From Candidatus Amulumruptor caecigallinarius (lineage in GTDB: Bacteria > Bacteroidota > Bacteroidia > Bacteroidales > Muribaculaceae), in contig CALUMU010000001.1 in the NCBI GenBank assembly GCA_944321825.1, forward strand, positions 1 through 64,000: a DNA stretch of 64,000 nt, read 5' to 3'. Below are positions 47,932 to 56,951 of this stretch, piece after piece (position 1 is the first letter of the stretch; each line of letters starts with the position of its first letter). Made by a program: the position numbers and the translations under genes. The notes beneath the pieces are model-generated. The model saw only the letters and a list, made by a program, of their open reading frames with translations, searched no databases and was not told the DNA's origin.

Positions 47932-49197
47932 ATGCAAGCAATACCACACAAGAAACCCGCAGAGACCGAACTGATACTTGTCAACATATCCGGCCACGAC
48001 CGTCCCGGCGTTACATCGGCGTTGACCGAAATCCTCGCCCGCTACGATGCCGGCATACTTGACATCGGCCAGGCCGACATACACCACACCTTGTCGCTCG
48101 GAGTGCTGTTCAAGACATCCAGCGATGTCAGCGGCGACATACTCAAGGAACTGCTGCTCAAAGCTTACGAACTCAACGTCAACATCCGTTTCTCGCCAGT
48201 GGCCATCGACGAGTATGAGGACTGGGTCAGCCGCCAGGGCAAAAACCGCTGGATTATAACGATTTTGGGTCGAAAGCTCACCGCCCGCCACATAGCCTTG
48301 GTGACGGCTGAAATAGCGCGGCAGCAGCTCAATATCGACGGCATACAGCGACTGACAGGGCGTATGCCGCTCCGCGAGACTCCCGATGCCCCCGCTCAGG
48401 CCAAGGCTTGCGTGGAGTTGTCTGTTCGCGGCACCCCACTGAGCCATGCCGACATGCAGGCCCGGTTTATGGAGATAGCTCAGGCCGAGGAATTTGACAT
48501 ATCCCTTCAGGAAGACACCATGTACCGCCGGTGCCGCCGTCTGGTATGCTTCGATATGGACTCCACCCTGATAGAGACAGAGGTGATTGACGAGCTTGCC
48601 CAGCGCGCCGGGGTGGGCGACAAGGTCAGGGCTATCACCGAGAGTGCCATGAGGGGTGAAATAGACTTCTGCGAGAGCTTCCGCGAACGTGTAGCCCTGC
48701 TCAAGGGGCTGCCTGAATCCGTCATGCAGGAAATCGCCGAGTCTCTCCCTGTAACCGAGGGGCTTGAGCGCATGATGAAAGTGCTGAAGATGGCCGGTTA
48801 CAAGACCGCGATTCTCTCGGGCGGTTTCACGTACTTTGGCAACTACCTCAAGCAGAAATACGGCTTCGACTACGTTTATGCCAACGAACTGGAGATAGTC
48901 GACGGAAGGCTGACGGGACGCTCCGTGGGTGATATAGTCGACGGACGGCGCAAAGCCGAGCTGCTGCGGCTTATAGCTCAGGTCGAGAATGTCAACATCG
49001 CCCAGACCATCGCCGTGGGCGACGGTGCCAACGACCTCCCCATGCTTGCCACCGCCGGTCTCGGCATCGCTTTCCATGCCAAACCCAAGGTCAAGGAGAC
49101 TGCCGAGCAGTCCATCTCCACCATCGGTCTTGACGGTGTCCTCTACTTCATCGGATTCAAGGATTCGTTCATATCCTCCCCCGGCGGCAATAGTTAA
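47932..49197 (+). CDS. serB: Phosphoserine phosphatase SerB with ACT domains
   Basis: Final enzyme of serine synthesis (421 residues): phosphoserine to serine. The N-terminal ~185 residues hold two ACT-type regulatory domains (LVNISGHDRPGVTSALTEIL at the start). The HAD domain starts with DMDSTLIETEVIDEL near residue 208, and late motifs are SGGFTYF and GDGANDLPML. The tail is a bit longer than E. coli SerB. No riboswitch is seen upstream. Confidence 0.95.
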   Translation: MQAIPHKKPAETELILVNISGHDRPGVTSALTEILARYDAGILDIGQADIHHTLSLGVLFKTSSDVSGDILKELLLKAYELNVNIRFSPVAIDEYEDWVSRQGKNRWIITILGRKLTARHIALVTAEIARQQLNIDGIQRLTGRMPLRETPDAPAQAKACVELSVRGTPLSHADMQARFMEIAQAEEFDISLQEDTMYRRCRRLVCFDMDSTLIETEVIDELAQRAGVGDKVRAITESAMRGEIDFCESFRERVALLKGLPESVMQEIAESLPVTEGLERMMKVLKMAGYKTAILSGGFTYFGNYLKQKYGFDYVYANELEIVDGRLTGRSVGDIVDGRRKAELLRLIAQVENVNIAQTIAVGDGANDLPMLATAGLGIAFHAKPKVKETAEQSISTIGLDGVLYFIGFKDSFISSPGGNS

Positions 49198-49262
49198 GCG
49201 TTGTGCCATTATTGAGGGCATATGCCTCAACGATTTTGCCAATTGACATGTTATAGTCTCGT

Positions 49263-50060
49263 ATGGATATATCTCAGATACTCATAGCTATAGGTCTCAC
49301 GCTTGTAGCCGGTCTTTCCACAGGCATAGGCGGGTTCATCTCGTTTTTCACCAAAGCGGGTGACAGTCGTGTGTTGGCAGCAGCCTTGGGACTGTCGGCC
49401 GGAGTGATGGTCTATGTCTCGTTTATGGAGCTGCTTCCACAGGCCATGGAGCATATGGAACTGACGATGTCCCCTGTTTATGCGAAACTGTGGTCGTTGG
49501 TCGCGTTTTTCGGAGGCATGGCACTCATCGCGGCTATCGACTGGCTGATTCCCGAAGACGAAAACCCCCACGAAGTCCATTCGCTCTCGGAGCTTGAACA
49601 AGCCAACAGCCACCACCTCCGTCGCACGGGCATCATGCTTGCTCTGGCAATCACCATCCACAATTTTCCCGAAGGCATCGCTACGTTCGTGACCGCTCTC
49701 AATGGTGTTGAGATGGCTCTGCCCATCGTGGTCGCCATTGCGATACACAACATCCCCGAGGGCATTGCCGTCAGTGTGCCTATCTACCAGTCCACAGGTA
49801 GCCGCCGCAAAGCCATGACATGGACAGTGCTGTCTGGTCTGGCCGAACCGGTGGGAGCGGTGGTCGCAGCCATGTTCCTGTTGCCGTTCTGGTCGCCTAT
49901 GATTGACTCGGTCTGTGTCGCAGCCGTGGCTGGCATCATGGTCTATATATCTTTTGACGAGCTTCTGCCCAACGCCGAGAGCCATGGCCACCACCACCTC
50001 GTGCTCGGTGGCGTAATCGTAGGTATGCTGCTGATGGGTGCCTCCCTCCTCATTCTATGA
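49263..50060 (+). CDS. zupT: ZIP-family divalent metal transporter
   Basis: A 265-residue ZupT-type importer of zinc, iron and other divalent metals. Eight helices are predicted, with the paired metal-site motifs HNFPEGIATF and HNIPEGIAVS. An N-terminal ALTLVAGLSTGIGG-like start is typical. It comes soon after serB (65 nt), and a zinc role would fit the zinc-free ribosomal proteins of this organism, but that link is inference. Confidence 0.94.
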   Translation: MDISQILIAIGLTLVAGLSTGIGGFISFFTKAGDSRVLAAALGLSAGVMVYVSFMELLPQAMEHMELTMSPVYAKLWSLVAFFGGMALIAAIDWLIPEDENPHEVHSLSELEQANSHHLRRTGIMLALAITIHNFPEGIATFVTALNGVEMALPIVVAIAIHNIPEGIAVSVPIYQSTGSRRKAMTWTVLSGLAEPVGAVVAAMFLLPFWSPMIDSVCVAAVAGIMVYISFDELLPNAESHGHHHLVLGGVIVGMLLMGASLLIL

Positions 50061-50118
50061 ATACCCCATAATTAACCTTCATAAATCTCATAAGACCTTA
50101 TCCGACCTGTAGGGTGCC

Positions 50119-50177
50119 CAAGCCTCCTAAGCCTCCTAAGCCTCCTAAGATTCCTAAGCCTCCTAAGATTCCTAAGT
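50119..50177. repeat. CCTCCTAAG array after zupT
   Basis: About six 9-nt units (CCTCCTAAG, ATTCCTAAG) in tandem, the longest such array in the window. Confidence 0.8.
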
Positions 50178-50211
50178 CTATATCCGCCTTATAAGTCTTT
50201 CCCTATAAAAT

Positions 50212-50248
50212 GTTACAGCCGCAGGCGCGTTGCGCCCACGGCTGTAAC
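50212..50248 (-). terminator. Hairpin between zupT and the TPR gene
   Basis: GTTACAGCCG (50212-50221) pairs with CGGCTGTAAC (50239-50248), enclosing GGCGC/GCGCC. Without a clear long T-tract on either strand; it probably ends transcription of the convergent genes. Confidence 0.6.
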
Positions 50249-50266
50249 CGTATAACTAAAAGTCCT

Positions 50267-50944
50267 TTATTCGCCGGCTTCTGCCTTGGCGCGTTCGAGA
50301 TACTTCTGCATGTCTACATTGATAGAGGGTCCGTAGTCGGGATATTCGTCGACTATTGCCTGATATACCGATGCCTCTTTCTTGTAATCCTTGAGTTCGC
50401 GGTACACTGTTGCCTCCTTCATCAGGAAGTAGGGGGTGTAGGCAGGATTGTCGTCGGAGATTTTTACAGCTTTTTCGTAGCAGTTGAGAGCTTCGTCGTA
50501 TTTCTTGAGATTGACGTAGCAGTCGCCTTTGAGAGCCTGTGAGCTTGCTCCGATGAGGGTCTCCGAGGCTTTGTAGTCGTCAAGGTAGTTGATGGCTTCC
50601 TGCCACTGCCCCTGCTTATACAGGAGTATTGCAGCATTGAGCTTGGCGCGGTTGCCGCCTTCGTGGCCGTAGTCGGCTGCTACCTGCTTGTACTGTACCA
50701 ACGCGAGAGAGTCGTTGCCTTCTGACAGGGTTATGTCGGCCTGGCCTATGGCATTGCGGGCGGCTTCGGCTCCGGGTTTATGGATGGCGTAGATGTAGAG
50801 AAGCACGATGCACACCACGGCAGCTACGGCTATACATATCCAGGCTATGATTTTCTGATTGTTCTGCACCTTCTGCTCTAAACCTGTGAGCTGGTCGTTG
50901 AGGTTGTCAATGGAGGTGCGTGTCTCGTTGTTATTGTTAGCCAT
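50267..50944 (-). CDS. YfgM-like TPR membrane protein
   Basis: A 225-residue protein with a cytoplasmic lead, a membrane helix at about residues 31-52 (IIAWICIAVAAVVCIVLLYI), and TPR-type repeats (for example GDCYVNLKKYDEALNCYEKA). The layout matches YfgM, a periplasmic TPR protein that in E. coli binds PpiD at the Sec translocon. It follows the PpiD-like gene by 39 nt on the same strand, so a two-gene unit is likely. Confidence 0.85.
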   Translation of the reverse strand: MANNNNETRTSIDNLNDQLTGLEQKVQNNQKIIAWICIAVAAVVCIVLLYIYAIHKPGAEAARNAIGQADITLSEGNDSLALVQYKQVAADYGHEGGNRAKLNAAILLYKQGQWQEAINYLDDYKASETLIGASSQALKGDCYVNLKKYDEALNCYEKAVKISDDNPAYTPYFLMKEATVYRELKDYKKEASVYQAIVDEYPDYGPSINVDMQKYLERAKAEAGE

Positions 50945-50983
50945 GATTACTCTAAATGTTTTGTAGGGTGGTTGCTGTTGTGA

Positions 50984-53074
50984 TTAGTGGTTGTCGTTGT
51001 AGAACTTGAGTATGTTGTTCTGCACCTTTTCCTTGCCGCGGAGTATGTTGGTCAGCTGCTGTGAAAGGGCTATCGCGCCACGGCTGCGGAGATACTGGGT
51101 CGAGCTTTCGGTGAAGTTGTAGGGGCGGCCTTCGTCGTTGACCGAGGTCACGCTGAATACCACTACACCCTGGTTGCCCTGCATGGGCCCTACGAGCTGG
51201 CCGGCCTTGGCTACTGATGCCTTGGCTGTGAGGGCGCTTTCGCCCATGCCGATTTTCGGTATCATAAACTGTCCGAACGACACCGATGTCGTGTCGGCCT
51301 GTGTGCCCATCAGGGCTGCATAGCCTGCCACGTCGTTGGCCTTGCCATTGTATTGTGCCATGAGCTTCTCGGCTTTTTTGTCATTGGTTATCTGGCGGAC
51401 GATGAAGTCGCGTACCGAGGGGTCGGAGTAGGGGGCATACGCATCGTTGTAGATGTCGTCGAGAGCTACAGCCATGAAGTGACCGGCATCCTCGCCTCCG
51501 AGTACATCGCTGACTTGGCCTTTCTTGGCGTTCATAGCCCACGACACTGCGTTACGGCTATCCTCGATGCCGCCTACCTGGGGTGTAGATGCCGTGATGT
51601 TGGCGTTTTGGAGCACGTATCCTGCCTTTTCGGCATTGGCGCTGAATGTCTCGGATGTCTGGTTGTCGGCGAGGAACTTGTCAAGACCTTGCAGCAGCTT
51701 GTTGATGGTGGCGTTGCTGGGGTCTACGGTATAGCTTACCACTGCGTAGTCATACACGGTCACAGGTGCCTTGACCTGGTTGACGCGCATGATGCGTCCG
51801 CCCTGTGATGCGGTCAGGGTATCAGGAGTGAAATACGCTCCTTGGGCTGCGCTTTTGACTGTCTCTGTCAGCTGCGAAGCCTGGGGGTCGAGAAGCGAGA
51901 GCCACAAATCTTTCTGTGAACCCTGCACATTGCTGCCGGCGGCTACGGAGTCGAATGTGAGCGTGCCGGCGTTGAGCCCTTTGATGATTGAGTCGCGCTC
52001 GGCTTTGCTGCCGGCGATGGCTATGATGTCGATGTTGACCGAGTCGATGCCCGATGAGCGGCCTATCATCTTGGCGATGGTGTATGCATCGCCGCTGTTG
52101 CTGATGACCTTGACTGCGGAGTCCGATGCTGACTTAAGGAAATCCTTGATGCGGGTGTCACGCACTGAACCTAACGACGATGTCTGACGGTTGACCACGA
52201 AGTCCGTCATCTCGGCAAGACCCTGGGTCTCAGGCATGGAGTTGAGGGCTGCGATGGCTTCGTCTACACGCTTCTGGGCGGCGGCACGGTCCTCGGCCGA
52301 AGGCTGTATGGACACGTTGACGAAGCTTATCCGGCGCATCGGCTCGTTAATGGCAAAGCGCTTGTACTCTTTCTCGTAGCGGGCTTTGATTTCATCTTCG
52401 GAAATCTCGCCTATCTCGCTGTCGGGAACAGTGGTAAACGCTTTTTGGGCAAATACGATGTTGGCTACGTGGTTGTTGTCGTTGTAGATTGAACGGGCAT
52501 CCAGCTCGTTGGCCACAAGTGTGCCGGCAAACAGGTTCTGGAACTTCTGCTGCAGCAGCGACTGCTCTACCTGCTGCTCGAGGTTGAGCCAATAAGCACG
52601 GAGCTGCTGGGCCTGCTGCTCGGTCATGCCGTATTTCGTTGGGTTGTAAGCCATGTCGTGAAGCTCGGATGCTGAGTTGACACCTACCTGCGAGCGTACC
52701 ATCTGGTCAAGGTAGGCCGAGCCGTTGCCCACCATGGCGTTGGTAAGCTCTGCGTCTGACACGCTCAGGCCGAGGGCCTCGATTTCCTGCTTGTAGAGCT
52801 TCTCGGCTATGAGCTGGTCGAGCACCTGCTGTTGGAGCACTGCATTGTCAAGGTTGCGTCCGCTCTGCTGCATCTGGTGGGTAGCTGTTTCGAGACGGTC
52901 CTGGAACTCGCGGATGTCTATTTTCTGTCCGGCCACCTTGGCTATGGTGGTGCCGGTACCAAACAGGGTGCGTCCCGAGGTGAAGAAGTCGCCAATGATA
53001 AAAGCGATCAGGGCTGCACCGATAATGACCAGCAAGAGCACTGACTTGCTGCGGATTTTCTCTAAGGTTGCCAT
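50984..53074 (-). CDS. PpiD/SurA-like periplasmic chaperone
   Basis: A 696-residue membrane-anchored peptidyl-prolyl isomerase family protein. A single N-terminal helix (SVLLLVIIGAALIAFIIGDF) is followed by a SurA_N chaperone domain (DNAVLQQQVLDQLIAEKLYK). The middle parvulin-like segment lacks clear catalytic residues, as in many PpiD proteins, so chaperone activity may outweigh isomerase activity. It assists folding of exported proteins. Its promoter is at 53164-53194, and the YfgM-like gene is directly downstream. Confidence 0.88.
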   Translation of the reverse strand: MATLEKIRSKSVLLLVIIGAALIAFIIGDFFTSGRTLFGTGTTIAKVAGQKIDIREFQDRLETATHQMQQSGRNLDNAVLQQQVLDQLIAEKLYKQEIEALGLSVSDAELTNAMVGNGSAYLDQMVRSQVGVNSASELHDMAYNPTKYGMTEQQAQQLRAYWLNLEQQVEQSLLQQKFQNLFAGTLVANELDARSIYNDNNHVANIVFAQKAFTTVPDSEIGEISEDEIKARYEKEYKRFAINEPMRRISFVNVSIQPSAEDRAAAQKRVDEAIAALNSMPETQGLAEMTDFVVNRQTSSLGSVRDTRIKDFLKSASDSAVKVISNSGDAYTIAKMIGRSSGIDSVNIDIIAIAGSKAERDSIIKGLNAGTLTFDSVAAGSNVQGSQKDLWLSLLDPQASQLTETVKSAAQGAYFTPDTLTASQGGRIMRVNQVKAPVTVYDYAVVSYTVDPSNATINKLLQGLDKFLADNQTSETFSANAEKAGYVLQNANITASTPQVGGIEDSRNAVSWAMNAKKGQVSDVLGGEDAGHFMAVALDDIYNDAYAPYSDPSVRDFIVRQITNDKKAEKLMAQYNGKANDVAGYAALMGTQADTTSVSFGQFMIPKIGMGESALTAKASVAKAGQLVGPMQGNQGVVVFSVTSVNDEGRPYNFTESSTQYLRSRGAIALSQQLTNILRGKEKVQNNILKFYNDNH

Positions 53075-53163
53075 TTAAGCTGTTAGTCGGTTTATTTTGT
53101 GATTTATTTTGTGATTTTTTAAGTCGTTGGTGGTAAGTGAACCGTATTTCGCATTTAAACGCA

Positions 53164-53194
53164 CAAAGATAGTGCTTTTTGACGGGTGTGCAAA
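53164..53194 (-). promoter_or_regulatory. Promoter of ppiD-yfgM unit
   Basis: Minus-strand TTTG (53191-53194) and TATCTTTG (53164-53171) are 19 nt apart; leader about 85 nt. Confidence 0.7.
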
Positions 53195-53285
53195 ATTGCA
53201 GATGCTTTTTTTGCCCAAATTTGACTGATTTATACGCTCTTATAGGACTCCTATGCTTCCTAAAAGTCCTATATCCTCTTCCAAG

Positions 53286-54584
53286 CTATTTCAGCCCGAA
53301 AGCCTCGCGCATCTGCTCCACCATGTCGAGCTTTTCCCATGTGAAGAGCTCCACCTCTACGTCCTTGTCGCCGGCTCCTTTGGAGTGGAAATGCTTGGTC
53401 ACGGTCTGTGGTTCGCGTCCTACATGTCCGTATGCAGCCGTCTCCTCGTAGATGGGCTGGCGCAGTTTGAGCCGCTTTTCGATGGCGGCGGGACGCATGT
53501 CGACCATCGCGGCGACTTTGGCTGAAATCTCGCCGTCGCTCATGCCCACCTTGGCTGTGCCGCGGGTGTTGACATAGAGGCTCACCGGCTGCGCCACTCC
53601 GATGGCGTAGGCCACCTGTACGAGTGCTTCGCGGGCTACTCCGGCAGCCACTAAGTTTTTGGCTATGTGGCGAGCCGCATAGGCTGCGGAGCGGTCCACT
53701 TTCGAGGGGTCTTTGCCCGAAAATGCGCCACCGCCGTGTGCGCCACGCCCGCCGTAGGTGTCCACGATAATCTTGCGCCCGGTCAGGCCGGTGTCGCCGT
53801 GGGGGCCGCCGATGACAAACTTTCCTGTCGGGTTGACGTGGAGTGTCACATCGTTGCCTATCAGGGCTTTGATGTTGTCGGGCAGCTTGGCTATGACTCG
53901 CGGCAGCAATATCGTCTCCACATCGTGACGTATCTTGGCGAGCATCTCCTCGTCGGCCTGGATCTGGGTCTTGGTGCCGTCGGCGGTGACGAACTCGTCG
54001 TGCTGGGTGCTGATTACTATGGTGTCTACTCTGACGGGACGGCCTTCGGGGCTGTATTCCACTGTCACCTGGCTCTTGGCGTCCGGGCGCAGGTAGGGCA
54101 TCTCTTTACCCTCGCGGCGTATGTCGGCGAGTTCGCGCAGCAGGGCGTGGCTGAGGTCTACGGTCAGGGGCATGTAGTTGGCGGTCTCGTCGATGGCGTA
54201 GCCGAACATCATGCCCTGGTCGCCTGCCCCCTGCTGCTCGGCATCTTCGCGCGTCACGCCGCGCGCTATGTCGGGGCTCTGCTCGTGGAGCGCACTGAAC
54301 ACTCCGCACGAACTGCCGTCAAACATCAGGTCGCTCCTGTTGTAGCCGATGCGGTTGATGACCCCGCGTGACACCTCCATCAGGTCTATGTAGGCGTTGG
54401 ATGTGACCTCTCCGGCCACCACCACCTGCCCGGTCGTGACAAGTGTCTCGCAAGCCACATGGCTGGCGGGGTCGTAAGCGAGAAAATTGTCGAGGATTGC
54501 GTCTGAAATCTGGTCAGCCACTTTGTCTGGATGCCCTTCGCTGACTGATTCCGAAGTGAATAGGTAATTGTTGTTGCGGTCCAT
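53286..54584 (-). CDS. metK: S-adenosylmethionine synthetase
   Basis: Makes SAM from methionine and ATP (432 residues, slightly longer than the ~390 of E. coli). [17 protein letters not shown] at the start, [16 protein letters not shown] and [19 protein letters not shown] are the diagnostic motifs. Its leader carries a promoter at 54724-54755 and a SAM-II-like riboswitch candidate at 54664-54720, which would let SAM repress its own synthesis. Confidence 0.97.
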   Translation of the reverse strand: MDRNNNYLFTSESVSEGHPDKVADQISDAILDNFLAYDPASHVACETLVTTGQVVVAGEVTSNAYIDLMEVSRGVINRIGYNRSDLMFDGSSCGVFSALHEQSPDIARGVTREDAEQQGAGDQGMMFGYAIDETANYMPLTVDLSHALLRELADIRREGKEMPYLRPDAKSQVTVEYSPEGRPVRVDTIVISTQHDEFVTADGTKTQIQADEEMLAKIRHDVETILLPRVIAKLPDNIKALIGNDVTLHVNPTGKFVIGGPHGDTGLTGRKIIVDTYGGRGAHGGGAFSGKDPSKVDRSAAYAARHIAKNLVAAGVAREALVQVAYAIGVAQPVSLYVNTRGTAKVGMSDGEISAKVAAMVDMRPAAIEKRLKLRQPIYEETAAYGHVGREPQTVTKHFHSKGAGDKDVEVELFTWEKLDMVEQMREAFGLK

Positions 54585-54663
54585 AGCTTTTAAAAATTTA
54601 GTTGATAATAAAACCTACGGCCGTTTGCATTTTTGGAGATGCATAATGCAGGACACATGTTCT

Positions 54664-54720
54664 GAATGTCCGTTTTTAGCATTTTTTCGAGTGGTTGCAA
54701 GCAGCCAAATCTTTCCACTG
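54664..54720 (-). promoter_or_regulatory. SAM-II-like riboswitch candidate upstream of metK
   Basis: On the minus strand the order of elements matches SAM-II: a P1 stem CAGTGG...CCACT (54715-54720 and 54690-54694), GATTT (54707-54711) in the loop, TTGCAA (54695-54700) just before the stem closes, then an A-rich linker and GCTAAAAA (54673-54680). It begins at the predicted transcript start. I could not firmly identify the pseudoknot pairing, so it could be a variant or a look-alike. Its place before metK supports the call. Confidence 0.6.
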
Positions 54721-54723
54721 CCG

Positions 54724-54755
54724 CAAAGTTACTAATTTCTCCCCATTCGCCCAAA
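54724..54755 (-). promoter_or_regulatory. Promoter of metK
   Basis: Minus-strand TTTG (54752-54755) and TAACTTTG (54724-54731) are 20 nt apart, placing the start at the first base of the riboswitch-like stem. Confidence 0.75.
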
Positions 54756-54803
54756 CATCCCCCCCTCCTGCCTTATCCGATCTTGATGCCTTTCTCCTTA
54801 AGA

Positions 54804-54852
54804 ATTAAAAAAGCATATAGGCTGCAGTTCATCGCCGACCGCAGCCTATATG
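54804..54852 (-). terminator. Terminator of the C10 protease gene
   Basis: CATATAGGCTGC (54814-54825) pairs perfectly with GCAGCCTATATG (54841-54852), followed on the minus strand by TTTTTT. Confidence 0.85.
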
Positions 54853-54880
54853 ACTATCAAAAAGAGGATGTTCTAACCGT

Positions 54881-56896
54881 TTACTTCACCATGACCTTTT
54901 CGGCCTTGCCGCCCGACACCTTGATGTAGATGCCCGGAGTCTGCGGCTCGTGGCTGACAGGGCTTCCAGTCAGGTCGTACCACCGTGTATCGCTACCGGC
55001 AGCAGCGTCGCCGGAGATGTCGTCGATACCCGATGCGTCAAGCACCTGTATGCCGGGTATGGCGCCGATTTCGCCGGCCATGTTCTCGGAGAGGAGTATG
55101 GAGTAGACACCGGGGGCGGTGTCATCGGCGAGAGTGCCTTCGAGCTTGACTGTCTTCTCCTCGCCGGCTTTAATAGTGGCGTTATAGGTGCCGAAAGCGT
55201 CAACCCAAAATCCTGACTCGGCTTCTATCAGGTCGGCCTCGATTTCTATCTCGCGGTCGCTGGTGTATGTGCTAAGCAAGGTCACTTCGATGCTGTAAGG
55301 CTCTCCGCATGTCAGTGTCGGCGGACAGTCGTAGCCGGTGAGATAGAGGCCGGGGGCTGCGCTGTCGGGCGAGATGGTGACCTCGTCGTCGCTGACTGTC
55401 AGAGCGATGTATTCACGTTTACCGTAAACCACCCTGATTTGTTCCCACTCTCCGTCACCGAGGCGGTATGTCGGGTAGGCTTTGTAGTCGCCGTTGGCCA
55501 CGGTCGAGGGTATCTCTCCCTCGATGTAATACACTCCGTAGTGCGATGCGAGTTCGTGGTCCACGACGTTTTCACTCGTTATGTATATCGGCTCTGCCTC
55601 GCTGTCATCGTCGCTGGCGAGCATGAAGCCGAGAGTGAACGTGCCGGGCCAGGTGCCCAGATTGCAGAAAAGGTAGGGAGGCATGTTCTGCATCGGCTGT
55701 ATGGTGACGGTGCGCTCCTCGGCTGAGGCGACGATTCCTGTCTGACAGCCTATATAAGGGGCAGGCTTCACCGACCCTGCCTGTGGCTTCTGCACTCCGA
55801 GCACGGCATCCTGGTCGCTGTTGAAGCCTCCGTCACCGCCGCCGGCTCCGAGAGTGTACGGGTCGAGAGCCGACAGCAGAAAGTAACCGTCGGACATGCC
55901 GCTCCAGCCCCAGTTGATGTGGAAATAGCCGTCGCTGCTGTAGCCGTCGCATATGAATGAGTGGCCTCCTTTGCTCCCCTGTCCTCCGTAGAGTATCGGA
56001 CCTACGTTGGCGAGATTGTCATGCATCATCCGCTCCCACTCGTCCAGTGGGTAGAAATCGCGGTATTCCAAGCGGGCGGCTGCGTCGTAGCCGAAATGGT
56101 CCACCAACGCTACGGGCAGGTTGAATGTATATGCTCCCGAACCTCCGTCCTCAGCAAGTCCGTAATTCATCTCTACGCTGTAGCCGCAGGCTTTCATCAG
56201 CGTGGCCACGGCCTGACGCTGTGTCTCGCTGCCCGGATTTTCGGCAGTATACGTGTCGAGCATGTCGTCCCATGCCAGCGGAGCGGTGGCGAGGTCCATC
56301 GAGAGGGTCTCGCCGTTCCACTCGTATGACACACTCCCGGTGCCTACCGCCGGCCAGCGGTGGTAGTTCATGGCCTGGGCCATGGCGGTTGCGACGCACC
56401 CTGAGTATGTGCGGCTGCCGTTTTTCAGCGGACAGAGGTCGTTGTAGGGAGAGCCTTGGTCCCATGTCGTCTGTACCAACGGCTCTATGGCGGCCATGTC
56501 GCCGTCGGCATAAGTTCGGGCGGTATATGTGGCCGCGCCGTTGGCTGTCGCCCATGCTATTTCGCGGGCATACTGGTCGAGCCACCAGCGCATGGCCGGG
56601 GGCATCTGGTCTATGTCGGCAGGGGCGTTGTCGCTATAGCCAAGCAGCGGGGCTGCCACATCGTCCGCGCTGGCGAATATCGTGCGGCTTCCGGCGGCGA
56701 ACACATAGTATGCAGCCTCGCCGGCGGCGGTGTGTCCTGTAGCCACGAGTTTCGGCTGGGCTTGGGGCGAGGCGGACTTGATGCGGTTAGGTGCGCTTGC
56801 CTGGAGCCTCGACAGGGCTTCGTCAGGGGTGAGCTGCCGCGCCGCAGCGGTCAGGCACGACAAAGCGATGAGTGAGAGTACGGTGGTGCGTAACAT
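54881..56896 (-). CDS. Secreted C10-family (streptopain-type) cysteine protease
   Basis: A 671-residue secreted cysteine protease with a signal peptide (residues 1-19, ending TAAARQ). A propeptide with TPDEALSRLQ follows. The catalytic Cys is C167 (SGCVATAMAQAMNYHRW) and the His is H312 (KGGHSFICDGY), with INWGWSG after it. A long C-terminal part of about 270 residues ends in a WYDLTGSPVSHEPQTPG tail similar to that of the LRR protein, perhaps for export or surface anchoring. In Bacteroides fragilis, C10 proteases sit beside inhibitor lipoproteins; here a lipoprotein gene lies directly upstream. Confidence 0.92.
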   Translation of the reverse strand: MLRTTVLSLIALSCLTAAARQLTPDEALSRLQASAPNRIKSASPQAQPKLVATGHTAAGEAAYYVFAAGSRTIFASADDVAAPLLGYSDNAPADIDQMPPAMRWWLDQYAREIAWATANGAATYTARTYADGDMAAIEPLVQTTWDQGSPYNDLCPLKNGSRTYSGCVATAMAQAMNYHRWPAVGTGSVSYEWNGETLSMDLATAPLAWDDMLDTYTAENPGSETQRQAVATLMKACGYSVEMNYGLAEDGGSGAYTFNLPVALVDHFGYDAAARLEYRDFYPLDEWERMMHDNLANVGPILYGGQGSKGGHSFICDGYSSDGYFHINWGWSGMSDGYFLLSALDPYTLGAGGGDGGFNSDQDAVLGVQKPQAGSVKPAPYIGCQTGIVASAEERTVTIQPMQNMPPYLFCNLGTWPGTFTLGFMLASDDDSEAEPIYITSENVVDHELASHYGVYYIEGEIPSTVANGDYKAYPTYRLGDGEWEQIRVVYGKREYIALTVSDDEVTISPDSAAPGLYLTGYDCPPTLTCGEPYSIEVTLLSTYTSDREIEIEADLIEAESGFWVDAFGTYNATIKAGEEKTVKLEGTLADDTAPGVYSILLSENMAGEIGAIPGIQVLDASGIDDISGDAAAGSDTRWYDLTGSPVSHEPQTPGIYIKVSGGKAEKVMVK

Positions 56897-56951
56897 AGGC
56901 GTTCTCGTTTTTTTTTAGGTTTATTGTTAGAGTCTGTTTTTTAAGGCTTAC

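Noticed and set aside
47854-49242. 462-codon minus-strand frame opposite serB
   Set aside because: Antisense to a clear phosphatase gene; shadow.
50119-50177. CRISPR array from CCTCCTAAG units
   Set aside because: Units are 9 nt and contiguous with no spacers, and no cas genes are present.
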